In this document: positions 37,617 through 47,346 of the stretch, in pieces
Layout: every line of letters begins with the position of its first letter
How positions within the stretch are numbered: the first letter of the stretch is position 1
DNA from: Parvimonas sp. oral taxon 393 str. F0440
GTDB lineage: Bacteria; Bacillota; Clostridia; Tissierellales; Peptoniphilaceae
Assembly (NCBI GenBank): GCA_000223315.2
Contig: AFUS01000005.1
Coordinates: 372,001 to 436,000 of the forward strand
DNA length: 64,000 nt
Direction of reading: 5' to 3'
Notes under the pieces: generated by a model
The model's input: only the letters and a program-made list of their open reading frames with translations
Database searches by the model: none
What the model was told of the DNA's origin: nothing
Position numbers and translations under genes: made by a program

Positions 37617-38111
37617 TTACTCCATAAACAGTACAATATTTCCGGTTTTAATTGTCTTTTTTATGTCTATAATTCTTTGGTTTGAAGAACCTCGAAATTT
37701 CAAAGTTAAGTCTTTTAATCTATAATCAAATCTTCCATCAACTAAAACATCACATTCTTTTAAAAGCTCGAATCTATCATCATCTTCAAGAATTTCTTCA
37801 AAAGTATATCCTGAATAAATCCAAATATTTTTATTTACACTTTTCTTAATATCTCTTACAATTTCAAGGAGTTCTTTTGCGTTTTGCATTGGTTCTCCAC
37901 CAAGCAAGGTAAGACCCGCTACATTTTTATCACGCAAATAGTCTATGACTAAATTGGTAGTTTCTTTTGTCCAAAGCTCCCCAAAATTGAAATCCATATA
38001 TTTTCTATTAAAACAATCTTTACAATTATGTGTACAGCCAGTTACGAAAATACTAGTTCTGATACCAACACCATTTGCAACATCATAAGCTCTTATCTGA
38101 CCATATCTCAT
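37617..38111 (-). CDS. nrdG: Anaerobic ribonucleotide reductase activase NrdG
   Basis: This 164-residue radical-SAM enzyme has the cluster motif CTHNCKDC near residue 26 (CxxxCxxC type) and the SAM-binding TLLGGEPM. It generates the glycyl radical on NrdD. It follows nrdD by 12 bases. The frame is intact. Confidence 0.95.
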   Translation of the reverse strand: MRYGQIRAYDVANGVGIRTSIFVTGCTHNCKDCFNRKYMDFNFGELWTKETTNLVIDYLRDKNVAGLTLLGGEPMQNAKELLEIVRDIKKSVNKNIWIYSGYTFEEILEDDDRFELLKECDVLVDGRFDYRLKDLTLKFRGSSNQRIIDIKKTIKTGNIVLFME

Positions 38112-38123
38112 ATTAATCCCTCA

Positions 38124-40246
38124 CTATATATGAAGCACCCTTGCCTTTATTTCTTTAGTTCTACCTTCATTCCAGAAATTTTCTCCAAGATAACCGCAAG
38201 TTCTTCTAGTTACATTCATTTTTTGTTTATCTTTATTATGACATTGAGGACATTCCCATTCATTATGATCATTTATGATTATTTCCCCGTCAAATCCACA
38301 AACATGGCAATAATCTGATTTTGTATTAAATTCAGCATATTGAATATTATCATAGATAAATCTAATCATTTGTTCAACTGCTTCAACATTATGGTTCATA
38401 TTTGGAATTTCTGCATAGGAAATACAACCACCAGTTGATAATTTTTGGAAATCTTCTTCAAATCTGAATTTATCAAAAACCGAAATATTTTCTCTAACAT
38501 CAACATGATAACTATTTGTATAATATCCCTTATCTGTTACATCCTTTATTTCTCCATATTTTTCTTATCTATTGTACAGAATCTATGAGTTAAACTTTCA
38601 GCAGGAGTTCCGTATAATGAGAATGACATTCCTGTTTCTTCACTCCAACTATCAGCAGCTTCTTTAATCTTTCTCATAACTTTAAGAGCAAATTCTTTTC
38701 CTTCTTCTGTTGTATGACTAACACCTTTTACACACATTGTAGCTTCATACAATCCGATATAGCCTACAGAAAGAGTTGAGTATCCATTTTCCAAATATTT
38801 CTTAATGCTTTCGCCCTTTTTAAGTCTTGCAATAGCTCCATATTGCCAATGAATAGGAGAATTATCGCTCTTTACATTTTGAAGAAGTGAGTTTCTGAAT
38901 AAAAGTGCTTTTTTTACAATTTCAAGTCTTTTTTCCAACATTTCAAAGAATCCTTCTTCATTTTCCATATTTAAAATTCCTATTTGAGGTAAATTCAAAC
39001 TTACAACACCTTGATTAAATCTACCTTCAAATTTATAGTTTCCATTTTCGTCTTTATATGGTGCTAAGAATGATCTACAACCCATAGGTCCAAATACATT
39101 TCCTTCATAATGTTCTCTAAGTTTTTTTGCAGAGATATAATCAGGATACATTCTCTTTGCAGTACATTTTGCAGCAAGTTTTGTTAAATAATAATATTTA
39201 CTGTCTTCTCTTACATTATTTTCATCCAAAACATAAATCAATTTAGGAAAAGCCGGTGTAATATAAACACCTTTTTCATTTTTTATTCCTTCTAATCTTT
39301 GTTTTATTATTTCTTCAACAATTTGTGCAACTTCATCTTCATATTCAAAACCGTCTTCAACATACATAAATAGAGTAACAAAAGGACTTTGTCCATTTGT
39401 AGTCATCAAAGTATTAATTTGATATTGAATAGTTTGAATACCAGCTTCTAATTCTTTCTTCGTCATTGCTCTTGCAATATTTTCGATATCTTTTTCATCA
39501 GTTAAAATTTCTTTTGCAAGTTTTAAATGTTTTTCATAGCTCTTTCTTAGATATTTTCCTAAATGTGCAATATTTAAGCTTTGACCTCCAAATTGTCCTG
39601 ATGCAACCTGTGCAATTATTTGAGTCATAACTGTACAAGCAACTTGGAATGATTTTGGAGTTTCAACCATTTTACCATTAATTACTGTTCCATTATCAAG
39701 CATATCTCCAATATTAACTAAACAGCAATTGAACATAGGTTGAATTAAATAGTCCATATCGTGAAGATGGATAGCTCCTTCATCATGTGCTTGAACAATA
39801 TCTACAGGAATTAACATTCTTCTTGCGATATCCTTTGAAACTTCCCCGGCAATCAAATCTCTTTGAGTTGATGCAAGAATTGCATTTTTATTTGAATTTT
39901 CATTTATAACATCTAAATTTGTCTTATCAAGAAGCCCTAAAATACTTTCGTCGGTAGTATTTTTAAGTCTTTTAAAAGTTTGAACAGCCTTATAATTTTC
40001 ATAAGCTCTTGCAGTTGCAGGATTTCCATATTTAATCAAACTGTAATAAACATGGTCTTCTATATCATATATACTCATTTTCTTTCCGATTGTTGTTGCA
40101 AAAGTTTCTATCTCTGATGCAATCTTTTCTGCCAATCCTTCTTCATATATTCCAGTACTGCTATGCATTGCTTTTTTTATTGCGATAGCAATTTTATTTG
40201 CGTCAAAATCAACTTCTTGACCATTTCTTTTTATTACCTTAATCAT
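38124..40246 (-). CDS. nrdD: Anaerobic (class III) ribonucleoside-triphosphate reductase (one missing base)
   Basis: The protein opens with an ATP-cone (MIKVIKRNGQEVDFDANKIA) and carries the catalytic core with NCCLVNIGDML and FGGQSLNIAHLG. One extra A in the run at 38559-38563 joins the C-terminal part, which has the zinc site CHVC/CPQC and the glycyl-radical loop RRTCGYLGENF. Rejoined length is about 707 residues. I start at ATG 40246, five bases after GGAGG. It reduces ribonucleotides without oxygen and marks an anaerobe. NrdR boxes overlap its promoter. Confidence 0.95.
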
Positions 40247-40285
40247 AACTACCTCCATAAACACTTAAAAATTCTCGGTAGTAAG

Positions 40286-40314
40286 ATTATACCATCAACA
40301 ATATATATTGTCAA
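40286..40314 (-). promoter_or_regulatory. Consensus sigma-A promoter for nrdD
   Basis: TTGACA (40314-40309) and TATAAT (40291-40286) are 17 bases apart with TG one base before the -10 box: perfect consensus at both boxes. Confidence 0.9.
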
Positions 40315-40341
40315 CAAAAACACTTACTACTATATATAGTA
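40298..40341 (-). promoter_or_regulatory. Pair of NrdR-box-like operators
   Basis: Palindromes ACAATATATATTGT (40298-40311) and TACTATATATAGTA (40328-40341) have centres 30 bases apart, about three helical turns. They resemble the ACAcwATATATwGTGT NrdR consensus. The first overlaps the -35 box, as expected for repression of nrdDG by NrdR-dATP. Confidence 0.75.
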
Positions 40342-40468
40342 TATTTACCCATTTTATAGCTTGAAATCCATTGTAAAATATTTTATATCAACAAGTAGAA
40401 CAAATATTTAAAAAAATTTTTTAATTTTCTTAAAAATATTTTATGCAAGAAAAAACTGATACAAATTT

Positions 40469-40890
40469 TTAAAAATTCATATCAGTTTGAATACTTTTTA
40501 TTTCATTTTTATTGTCTTTTATAGTTTTTATTCCAAACAAAAAATATATAATATGGAAAAACCAAACTATTACTAAAATAATTCTTCCAATCTTTGTATT
40601 TTTCATAAAATAAAAACCTGTACCCATTGTCAAGGTAAAAAGAATATAATCTTTAATTTTTGTTTTAATAAAAGACCTTTTCTGTTTGCAATTTTTTCTA
40701 TATTATTTTTATATAATTTAGTTCCAACAAACCAATCATGTAATCTTTTAGAACTTCTTGCAAAACAATACAATGTTATCATATAGAATGGAAATGAAGG
40801 TAGTATCGGTAAAAAAGCTCCCATCGTACCTATTACAAAAAATATTAGTCCTATTACAATCCAAGTGTATTTTACAAATTTAATTTTCAT
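40469..40890 (-). CDS. DUF454 (YbaN family) small membrane protein (one missing base)
   Basis: The N-terminal 86 residues read VIGLIFFVIGTMGAFLPILPSFPFYMITLYCFARSS..., the DUF454 pattern of two helices and a short amphipathic stretch. One extra A in the run at 40678-40681 continues the frame (TKIKDYILFTLTMGTGFYFM) through two more membrane segments to a stop at 40469, giving 140 residues, normal for the family. Function is unknown. Confidence 0.82.
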
Positions 40891-40949
40891 ATATTACCCC
40901 CATATCTATAATACGATAATGATAACATATTTCATCTTAATCTTCAAGG

Positions 40950-42605
40950 CTATATTTTAAAGCATTTACCATTTTCTACTCTATATACAACATCTGAAAA
41001 TGATACTGTACTCATTCTGTGAGAGATCAAAAATACCATTCCCTTACAATTTTCTTTAATCAAATTCAAAATTATTGATTCATTTAAAGTATCTAAATTA
41101 CTTGTAGGTTCATCAAAAATATAAACATCCGATCTTTTTAACAATGCCCTCATAAGTTCAAGTCTTTGCATTTCTCCACTTGAAAAAATAACTTTTTCAG
41201 AATTTATTTTAGTATCGAGTCCATTTTCAGTTGATAAAATCTTATCTTTTAATCTACATTTTTCTGCAATTTCTAAAATTTCTTCATCGCTAATCTTTTC
41301 ATTTCCTAAAACTAAATTTTCTCTGATTGTTTGAGAAAAAATTTGTGGAAATTGTGGAATATAAGCAATTTTTTCTTGTAGTTTTCTACTGTCTATATCT
41401 AAAATATCCTCATCATTTAAAAATATTTTTCCGGATTTAGCCATATACCATTTCATTACCATTTTCATCAATGTACTTTTTCCGGATCCACTTTCTCCAA
41501 CAAGTCCGACAATTTTTTTATCTTCAAAATGTAAATTCAAATTTTCAAAAATATTCTTATCTCTATTAGGATAAGAGAAATCAACATTTTCAAATTTTAT
41601 TTCATTTAATTTCTCAATTTCTTTATTTCCATCATTTCCAATAGGCTCATTTTCATCTAATAAACTAAAAGTTTGTTTTGCAGCTTGTAATGCACGACCC
41701 AATCCTAAAGGAAGTCTGCTTAACTCTAAAAAAGGAGCAAATGATGAACTGAAAACAACCAATGTAATTACTGCATCTTTAATACTTATTATATTTTTAT
41801 TTACAAGTATAAATTCCGCAAAAGCAAAAGTAAAAACTCCAAAACCTATTGTTAAAAAACTAAATGAAAATTGTAAGAAATTTAATTTTGCAACATTTCT
41901 TTCCTTTTTATTTACAATTCTGCTTTCTTTTGTCAAATTTTCAAATCTTTCCTTTTCAACTCCAAGTTGAAGTAAATCTTTCATCCCTCTTAAACTTTCC
42001 AAGAAATATGAAGTATATGATTTTCTATATTTTTGTTGAATTTCAAGATGTGGTTTTAATTTGCTTGAAAATACATTTGGAATAATAACTGCAAGTATAA
42101 AATATACAATTATTGCAATTAAGCTTAAATGAAAATTATATTGTAAAAAATATACAATTAAAACTATTGAAACAATAGTCCCTGTTGTAATTGGAGCTAG
42201 AGTATGTGCAAAGAATACTTCCAACGCTTCAACATCTTCTCCTATCAGTTTAAGTAAAGCCCCGCTGTCTTGAGAGTCAAGTTTTGACGGAGCAAGTCTT
42301 CTAAGTTTTGAAAAAATTTCTCTTCTAAAATCAGCCAAAACATTAAAAGCAACAAAATGTCCGAAATAATGCTCTCCATATCTGAAAAGTCCTCTTGAAA
42401 TCGCAAGAATGACTAAAACTATCAAAGATATTATTTTTATTTTTTCTCCATTAAGTGCATCAAATCCCAATGAAATAATTCTTGCAGGAATATATACTGT
42501 AATCAAAAAGCCGAAAACAGCAAAAAATACAGCCAACAAAATTACTGGGAGTAATTTTTTCATAAAATTTATAAGTCTGATAATCAATTTTATACTATCT
42601 TTCAT
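40950..42605 (-). CDS. ABC exporter half-transporter, CydC-like
   Basis: This 551-residue protein has six membrane segments (about residues 15-290) and an ATPase domain with Walker A GESGSGKST, signature FSSGEMQRLELMRALL and Walker B DVYIFDEPTSNLD. The membrane part, with LDSQDSGALLKLIGEDVEALE, resembles CydC of thiol exporters. It overlaps the preceding ABC gene by 11 bases and surely pairs with it. Since no cytochrome bd genes are seen and the cell is an anaerobe, a thiol-export role is only a guess. Confidence 0.88.
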   Translation of the reverse strand: MKDSIKLIIRLINFMKKLLPVILLAVFFAVFGFLITVYIPARIISLGFDALNGEKIKIISLIVLVILAISRGLFRYGEHYFGHFVAFNVLADFRREIFSKLRRLAPSKLDSQDSGALLKLIGEDVEALEVFFAHTLAPITTGTIVSIVLIVYFLQYNFHLSLIAIIVYFILAVIIPNVFSSKLKPHLEIQQKYRKSYTSYFLESLRGMKDLLQLGVEKERFENLTKESRIVNKKERNVAKLNFLQFSFSFLTIGFGVFTFAFAEFILVNKNIISIKDAVITLVVFSSSFAPFLELSRLPLGLGRALQAAKQTFSLLDENEPIGNDGNKEIEKLNEIKFENVDFSYPNRDKNIFENLNLHFEDKKIVGLVGESGSGKSTLMKMVMKWYMAKSGKIFLNDEDILDIDSRKLQEKIAYIPQFPQIFSQTIRENLVLGNEKISDEEILEIAEKCRLKDKILSTENGLDTKINSEKVIFSSGEMQRLELMRALLKRSDVYIFDEPTSNLDTLNESIILNLIKENCKGMVFLISHRMSTVSFSDVVYRVENGKCFKI

Positions 42606-44385
42606 TTAAAATTGCCTCCATTTCATTTTGTTTATCCAGTAACATCTTGTATTCATAATTTGAATTATATAAATCTTCAGGTTTTCCAAAATCCCAACTT
42701 TTTTCTTTTCCCATAAATAAAACGAAGTCAGCTTTATTAACCTGTTTCATCTTATGAGAAATAAACATAACAATGGAATTTTTAGAAATCATTTTGATTA
42801 AATCCAAAATCGCTATTTCATTTTCGGTATCAACACTTGAAGTCATTTCATCAAAAATGTAAATTTTTCTATTTGCAAGTAAACTTCTAACACAAATTAT
42901 CTGTTGTCTTTGACCAGGAGAAATCAATCTTCCGTTTTCTCCGATAATTGTATTAAAACCATCAGGCAAAGTCTTTACAAATTTTAGAATATGTTTCTCC
43001 TCAATCCATTCTAAAATTTCGTGTTCAGATAATTTTGTAGCTTTTTTCAAATTATCCATAATGCTTTCATTAAAGACATAGGAATCAGGAGATACATAAA
43101 AACCTAGAGAATTTATATCAGACTTTGAAAAATCTCTTAAAGATTTTCCATCTATCAAAATCTCACCGGAATAATTCTCAAGATTTTTAAACAAAACTTT
43201 AGCAAATGTACTCTTTCCAAGTCCACTCTCTCCTGCTATTGCGAATAAACTACCTTTAGTGATACTTAAATTAATATTATTTAAAACATTTCTATCATCA
43301 TACGAAAAAGATAAATTTTTAAATTCAATATTATCTATACTTTCCAATTCTATATTTGAGATGTCTTTTTTCTTTTCTAACTTAACACTATCTAAAAAAG
43401 TAAAAATTCTATCTGCCATCTTAGTATTCATCATAAGTAAATGCATACAGTATCCCAGTTCTCTGATTGGAGTAAAAAACTCAGTTGCAATCAAAACAAA
43501 GAAAATAAAATTAAAAATTGATATATTCCCTTTTGAAACTGAAAGAACTGCTAAAAATCCTGAAATTGCAATTCCAAGATACATAACTCCGTCCATATAT
43601 CCAACTGATTGAAGTTGAAATTTTAAAAGTTCCATAGTTGAAAGTCTGAATTTTTCGGCGGATTCATTAAATTTTTTCTCATAAATGGCATCAGCACTAT
43701 AAGAATAAAGAGTATTTAATCCCTTTAAATCATCCATAAATAAATTGCCTACATCCATATAAGTCGACCAATAATGTTGCATAATTTTTGCTGAACGCTT
43801 TTGTATTAACACTATTGAAACGGGAATAAATGGAATACTGATTAAAAATACCAAACCACCTAAAGGATAAATAAAGGCTACAACCAATAAAATTGTCGCA
43901 CAGTTAAAAAATGTCCTTAAAGTTGTAGATAAATAATTGCTGTAAAATGTATCCAAACTGTCAATTCCTTGAGATGCAACAGTAAGCACATCAGCTGTTG
44001 AATAACCTTTAAAAACTTCTTCTTCACTTTTGGAAAAGGCATCAAAAAATTTAACTTTTAAATTATCTCTCGCAAATTGAGATGCTACTCCTTGGTATCT
44101 TTTAGCAAAAATTGAAATCCCAAAACCTAAAATATTTAATCCTATAACAATTATTGCATAAGTAAAAAGGCTAAACTCCATTTTATTATATAAATTAGAA
44201 AAGCCTTTTGCTATAAATCCAAAAGAAATTATTCTCATCAAAAACTGAATCCAAGATAAAAAAGATGCTATATAGACAAATCTCATCCTATCTCCCAATT
44301 CTTTTTTTAATCTATTTTTTAATTCTTTTCGCCTTTCACGACTTATTTTTTGCTTTTGAATTTTTGTACTGAAATCACTATCCAT
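42595..44385 (-). CDS. ABC exporter half-transporter, CydD-like
   Basis: This 596-residue protein has a charged N-terminus, six membrane segments and an ATPase domain with Walker A GESGLGKST. The signature reads ISPGQRQQI instead of LSGGQ, and Walker B is IYIFDEMTSSVD. The degenerate signature suggests an asymmetric heterodimer with one stronger ATP site. I start at ATG 44385, six bases after AAGGAG, rather than an upstream TTG. It is translated just before its CydC-like partner. Confidence 0.87.
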   Translation of the reverse strand: MDSDFSTKIQKQKISRERRKELKNRLKKELGDRMRFVYIASFLSWIQFLMRIISFGFIAKGFSNLYNKMEFSLFTYAIIVIGLNILGFGISIFAKRYQGVASQFARDNLKVKFFDAFSKSEEEVFKGYSTADVLTVASQGIDSLDTFYSNYLSTTLRTFFNCATILLVVAFIYPLGGLVFLISIPFIPVSIVLIQKRSAKIMQHYWSTYMDVGNLFMDDLKGLNTLYSYSADAIYEKKFNESAEKFRLSTMELLKFQLQSVGYMDGVMYLGIAISGFLAVLSVSKGNISIFNFIFFVLIATEFFTPIRELGYCMHLLMMNTKMADRIFTFLDSVKLEKKKDISNIELESIDNIEFKNLSFSYDDRNVLNNINLSITKGSLFAIAGESGLGKSTFAKVLFKNLENYSGEILIDGKSLRDFSKSDINSLGFYVSPDSYVFNESIMDNLKKATKLSEHEILEWIEEKHILKFVKTLPDGFNTIIGENGRLISPGQRQQIICVRSLLANRKIYIFDEMTSSVDTENEIAILDLIKMISKNSIVMFISHKMKQVNKADFVLFMGKEKSWDFGKPEDLYNSNYEYKMLLDKQNEMEAILNER

Positions 44386-44477
44386 AAAAAACTCCTTATA
44401 CAAATTAATATTAACTATTTATATGATACCCAATTAAGAAGATAATTAAAAATATAATCAATCTCAATATATCCCTG

Positions 44478-44503
44478 AAAAAATACCACGTTATGTGGTA
44501 TTT
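44478..44503 (-). terminator. Terminator of proS
   Basis: AAATACCAC pairs with GTGGTATTT around five bases, followed by a T-run on the minus strand. Confidence 0.9.
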
Positions 44504-44507
44504 AAAA

Positions 44508-46211
44508 TTATTTTATCTTTCCAACTTCTTCTACAACTCTATTTATTGCATCTTCAGAAGACATTTCAACATTTTCCATTTCTCTTCTTGTTGAAAATTC
44601 AATTATATTTTCATTAGCTTTTTTACCAACAGTAATTCTTAAAGGAATACCAATTAAATCTCTGTCATTAAATTTAACGCCTATTCTTTCTTTTCTATCA
44701 TCAAGCATAACTTCAACACCTTGAGTTTCCAATTCATCATGAATTTTTTCACCAAGTTTCATTTGATCTTCATCATTAATATTTACAACTGTAACTATTG
44801 CGTGATATGGTGCGACTTGAATTGGCCAAATAATTCCTTTTTCGTCATTATTTTGTTCAATAATCGCAGTAATACTTCTTGTAATACCAATACCATGACT
44901 TCCCATCCAGAAATATTGACTAACACCATTTTCGTCCAAGAAAGTTACATTTAAAGATTTAGAATATTTTGTTCCAAGTTGGAAGATATTTCCAACTTCT
45001 ATACCTCTTGCAAATTTCAAAGGCTTACCACTTATAGGACAAACATCTCCCTCTTGAACCATAAGTAAATCGTCTGCAATTTCTCCGTCAAAATCTCTTC
45101 CAAAATTACAATTAATGTAGTGATGGTCTGCCTTATTTCCGCCAACAACTGTATTTTTCATAAGAGTAACCCTCTTATCTAAAATCTTTCTTACTTTTAA
45201 GTTTACAGGTCCTGTATATCCTGCAGATGAACCTATTTTTATAATAGTTTCTTCATCCATCATTTCAACTTCATGTTCAGGAACTCCAAGATAAGCGCAA
45301 AGTTTTGTCATATTAAGCTCTCTATCTCCCGGAATAAATGCTATAACAGGTTCTCCTGCAACAATCAAATCTATCGCCTTAATACATTTTGATGCATCTT
45401 GTTTTAAAAAGTTTCCAACATCTTCTATTGTTTTACAATTTGGAGTATAAACTAATTCAAGTTCCCTTTCATCTCCACTTTCGTCAACTTTGTAAATAAC
45501 TTCTGCTTTTTCATCAGTTGCTGCATATCCACTCTCATCACAATAGCAGATTACTCCCTCTCCAACATCAGAAAGAGCGATAAATTCATGTGAACTATTA
45601 CCTCCCATTGCTCCTGCATCTCCGGCAACAATTTTATAATTAAGTCCTAATCTATTAAAAACTTTTTCGTATGCTTTCCACATTTCTTTATAAGATTCCA
45701 TCATCATTTCAGGACTTTCATCAAAAGTATAAGCATCTTTCATTGAAAATTCTCTAGCTCTATTTATACCAAAACGTGGTCTTTTTTCATCACGATATTT
45801 AGTTTGAATTTGATAAATATTTAAAGGTAATTGTTTATAACTCTTAATTTCTCCACTTATCAAAGTAGTAAAATATTCTTCAGCAGTAGGTCCAAGACAA
45901 AATTCTCTTTCATTTCTATCTTTAACTTTGAACATTTCAGGTCCAAAAGTTTGCCATCTTCCTGATTCTTCCCATATTTCCTTTGGTTGAAGTGCAGACA
46001 TTAAAATTTCATATCCACCCATTCTATCCATTTCTTCTCTTACAATATTTTCTACTTTTCTAATTGCTCTATATCCAAGTGGAAGATAAGAATAAACTCC
46101 TGCAGCAGTTTTTCTTATCATTCCTGCTCTTAAAAGCAATTTATGACTTATAATTTCTGCCTCTTGAGGATCTTCCCTAAGTGTTGGCATATAATATCTT
46201 TTCATTTTCAT
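44508..46211 (-). CDS. proS: Prolyl-tRNA synthetase (bacterial type with editing domain)
   Basis: This 567-residue class II synthetase has motif 1 around MDRMGGYEILMSALQPKEIW, motif 2 (FCLGPTAEEYFT, YRDEKRPRFGINRAREF), a YbaK-like editing insertion near residues 230-380 and motif 3 (WMGSHGIGITRSI). I use ATG 46211, nine bases after GGAGG; a longer open frame upstream runs into the T-box and is not coding. A T-box controls it. The frame is intact. Confidence 0.96.
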   Translation of the reverse strand: MKMKRYYMPTLREDPQEAEIISHKLLLRAGMIRKTAAGVYSYLPLGYRAIRKVENIVREEMDRMGGYEILMSALQPKEIWEESGRWQTFGPEMFKVKDRNEREFCLGPTAEEYFTTLISGEIKSYKQLPLNIYQIQTKYRDEKRPRFGINRAREFSMKDAYTFDESPEMMMESYKEMWKAYEKVFNRLGLNYKIVAGDAGAMGGNSSHEFIALSDVGEGVICYCDESGYAATDEKAEVIYKVDESGDERELELVYTPNCKTIEDVGNFLKQDASKCIKAIDLIVAGEPVIAFIPGDRELNMTKLCAYLGVPEHEVEMMDEETIIKIGSSAGYTGPVNLKVRKILDKRVTLMKNTVVGGNKADHHYINCNFGRDFDGEIADDLLMVQEGDVCPISGKPLKFARGIEVGNIFQLGTKYSKSLNVTFLDENGVSQYFWMGSHGIGITRSITAIIEQNNDEKGIIWPIQVAPYHAIVTVVNINDEDQMKLGEKIHDELETQGVEVMLDDRKERIGVKFNDRDLIGIPLRITVGKKANENIIEFSTRREMENVEMSSEDAINRVVEEVGKIK

Positions 46212-46280
46212 AATAAATTTCCTCCATAATAATAAATTAATTTTTGTGATGATTTTTATAAAATGACTTCTATAATTAAT

Positions 46281-46483
46281 AAAAAAAACGGCAATCATCT
46301 CCAAGAGACGAAAGCCGTGGTACCACTCTAATTTATACTCAAAAGCTATAAGGCACAACCCTGTATTTTTAATACAAGTTCAAAGATAGGTTCAATTACC
46401 TGCATAAAAGTTTTTCACCAAGCAACTTCTCTCTACATATACATAAATAATCTACTATTTCTTATCATCACTAAATATCTAAC
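46281..46483 (-). promoter_or_regulatory. T-box riboswitch upstream of proS
   Basis: The minus strand contains the core TTAGAGTGGTACCACGG and a terminator, ACGGC...GCCGT with an inner GTCTC/GAGAT stem, followed by eight T. A candidate proline specifier CCT sits in GAACCTATC on the 3' side of stem I. Uncharged tRNA-Pro would relieve termination. Confidence 0.92.
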
Positions 46484-46489
46484 AAATAA

Positions 46490-46518
46490 ATTATATTAAA
46501 TTTAGCATAAAAAGTCAA
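46490..46518 (-). promoter_or_regulatory. Sigma-A promoter for proS
   Basis: TTGACT (46518-46513) and TATAAT (46495-46490) are 17 bases apart, immediately before the T-box. Confidence 0.85.
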
Positions 46519-46547
46519 TATTAAATTATTAAAACTAAAAATTGGAA

Positions 46548-46575
46548 CAAAAAAGGCTGAGTATAAACTCAACCT
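46548..46575 (-). terminator. Terminator of dps
   Basis: AGGTTGAG pairs with CTCAGCCT (one G-T pair) on the minus strand, then a run of six T. Confidence 0.85.
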
Positions 46576-46588
46576 AAATTTTTTATTC

Positions 46589-47035
46589 TTATTTATGACA
46601 ACAAGGTTTTGAAGCTCTTAAGAACCAAACATTCTTTTCTAGTTCTCCAATTTGATCTTCTAACATTGAAACAATTATGAAATCTCCATCATTATCAGCT
46701 TCTTCTCTAATTTTTGTAGCTTCTTCTTTAAGAGCAGCTAAATCATTCATAACTATTTCGTTAACTTCATCAACTGTTACTTTCTTAGATTCTAATTCTT
46801 TAACAGTAGCATTAGCAACATATTCTTTTAATGATGCAAATGGGAATCCACCTCTCATTTTAATTGCTTCAGCAACTTCATCATACCATTCGAAGAATTT
46901 GTCATATAATCCTTCTGTAAAAATATGTGTTTGATAGAAATTTCTTCCTTCTACATTCCAGTGTAAGTTATGTAATTTAGTAGTCATAACTGCAATGTTT
47001 GATAAATAAACATTTAAACTTTTAAAATCTTTCAT
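46589..47035 (-). CDS. dps: Dps/ferritin-like iron storage and DNA-protection protein
   Basis: This 148-residue protein has the Dps ferroxidase residues in LHNLHWNVEG (about residue 23) and FFEWYDEVAEAIKMRGG (about 50). It would oxidise and store iron with peroxide as oxidant. It has an unusual Cys-Cys pair at the C-terminus (ASKPCCHK). An oxidative-stress role fits the oxygen-sensitive lifestyle. The frame is intact. Confidence 0.93.
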   Translation of the reverse strand: MKDFKSLNVYLSNIAVMTTKLHNLHWNVEGRNFYQTHIFTEGLYDKFFEWYDEVAEAIKMRGGFPFASLKEYVANATVKELESKKVTVDEVNEIVMNDLAALKEEATKIREEADNDGDFIIVSMLEDQIGELEKNVWFLRASKPCCHK

Positions 47036-47068
47036 TTTTATCCTCCTAATATATTATCATTTACAAAC

Positions 47069-47096
47069 ATTATATACCCAATTAACAAAAAGTAAA
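47069..47096 (-). promoter_or_regulatory. Promoter for dps
   Basis: TTTACT (47096-47091) and TATAAT (47074-47069) are 16 bases apart. I saw no clear PerR or Fur box. The 47097-47287 stretch holds nothing else I can call. Confidence 0.6.
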
Positions 47097-47287
47097 ATTT
47101 TTTTATAAAAATTTTTTAAAAATTTTTTTGCTTGTTTGTGGAGATAGTTTATTTAAAATTGTATTTAAAAACTTGTATATGGTTGTACTAATAAATATTT
47201 TTCACAAATTCATTTCCCAAATGGAAATTGATAGATTTTTTTAATTTCAAACATTAGAAAAAGCCCTAAATTGTAACGTTTTTGTAA

Positions 47288-47315
47288 TTGATTTTATTTT
47301 ATTTTCTGTTATAAT
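47288..47315 (+). promoter_or_regulatory. Promoter for oatA
   Basis: TTGATT (47288-47293) and TATAAT (47310-47315) are 16 bases apart, with TG one base before the -10 box. Confidence 0.75.
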
Positions 47316-47346
47316 CTCTAATGAACAAAATTATGAAGGATAAAAA

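Noticed and set aside
46212-46358. Upstream extension of proS
   Set aside because: The extra 49 codons run through the T-box terminator region; the ATG at 46211 has a proper ribosome site and the family N-terminus.
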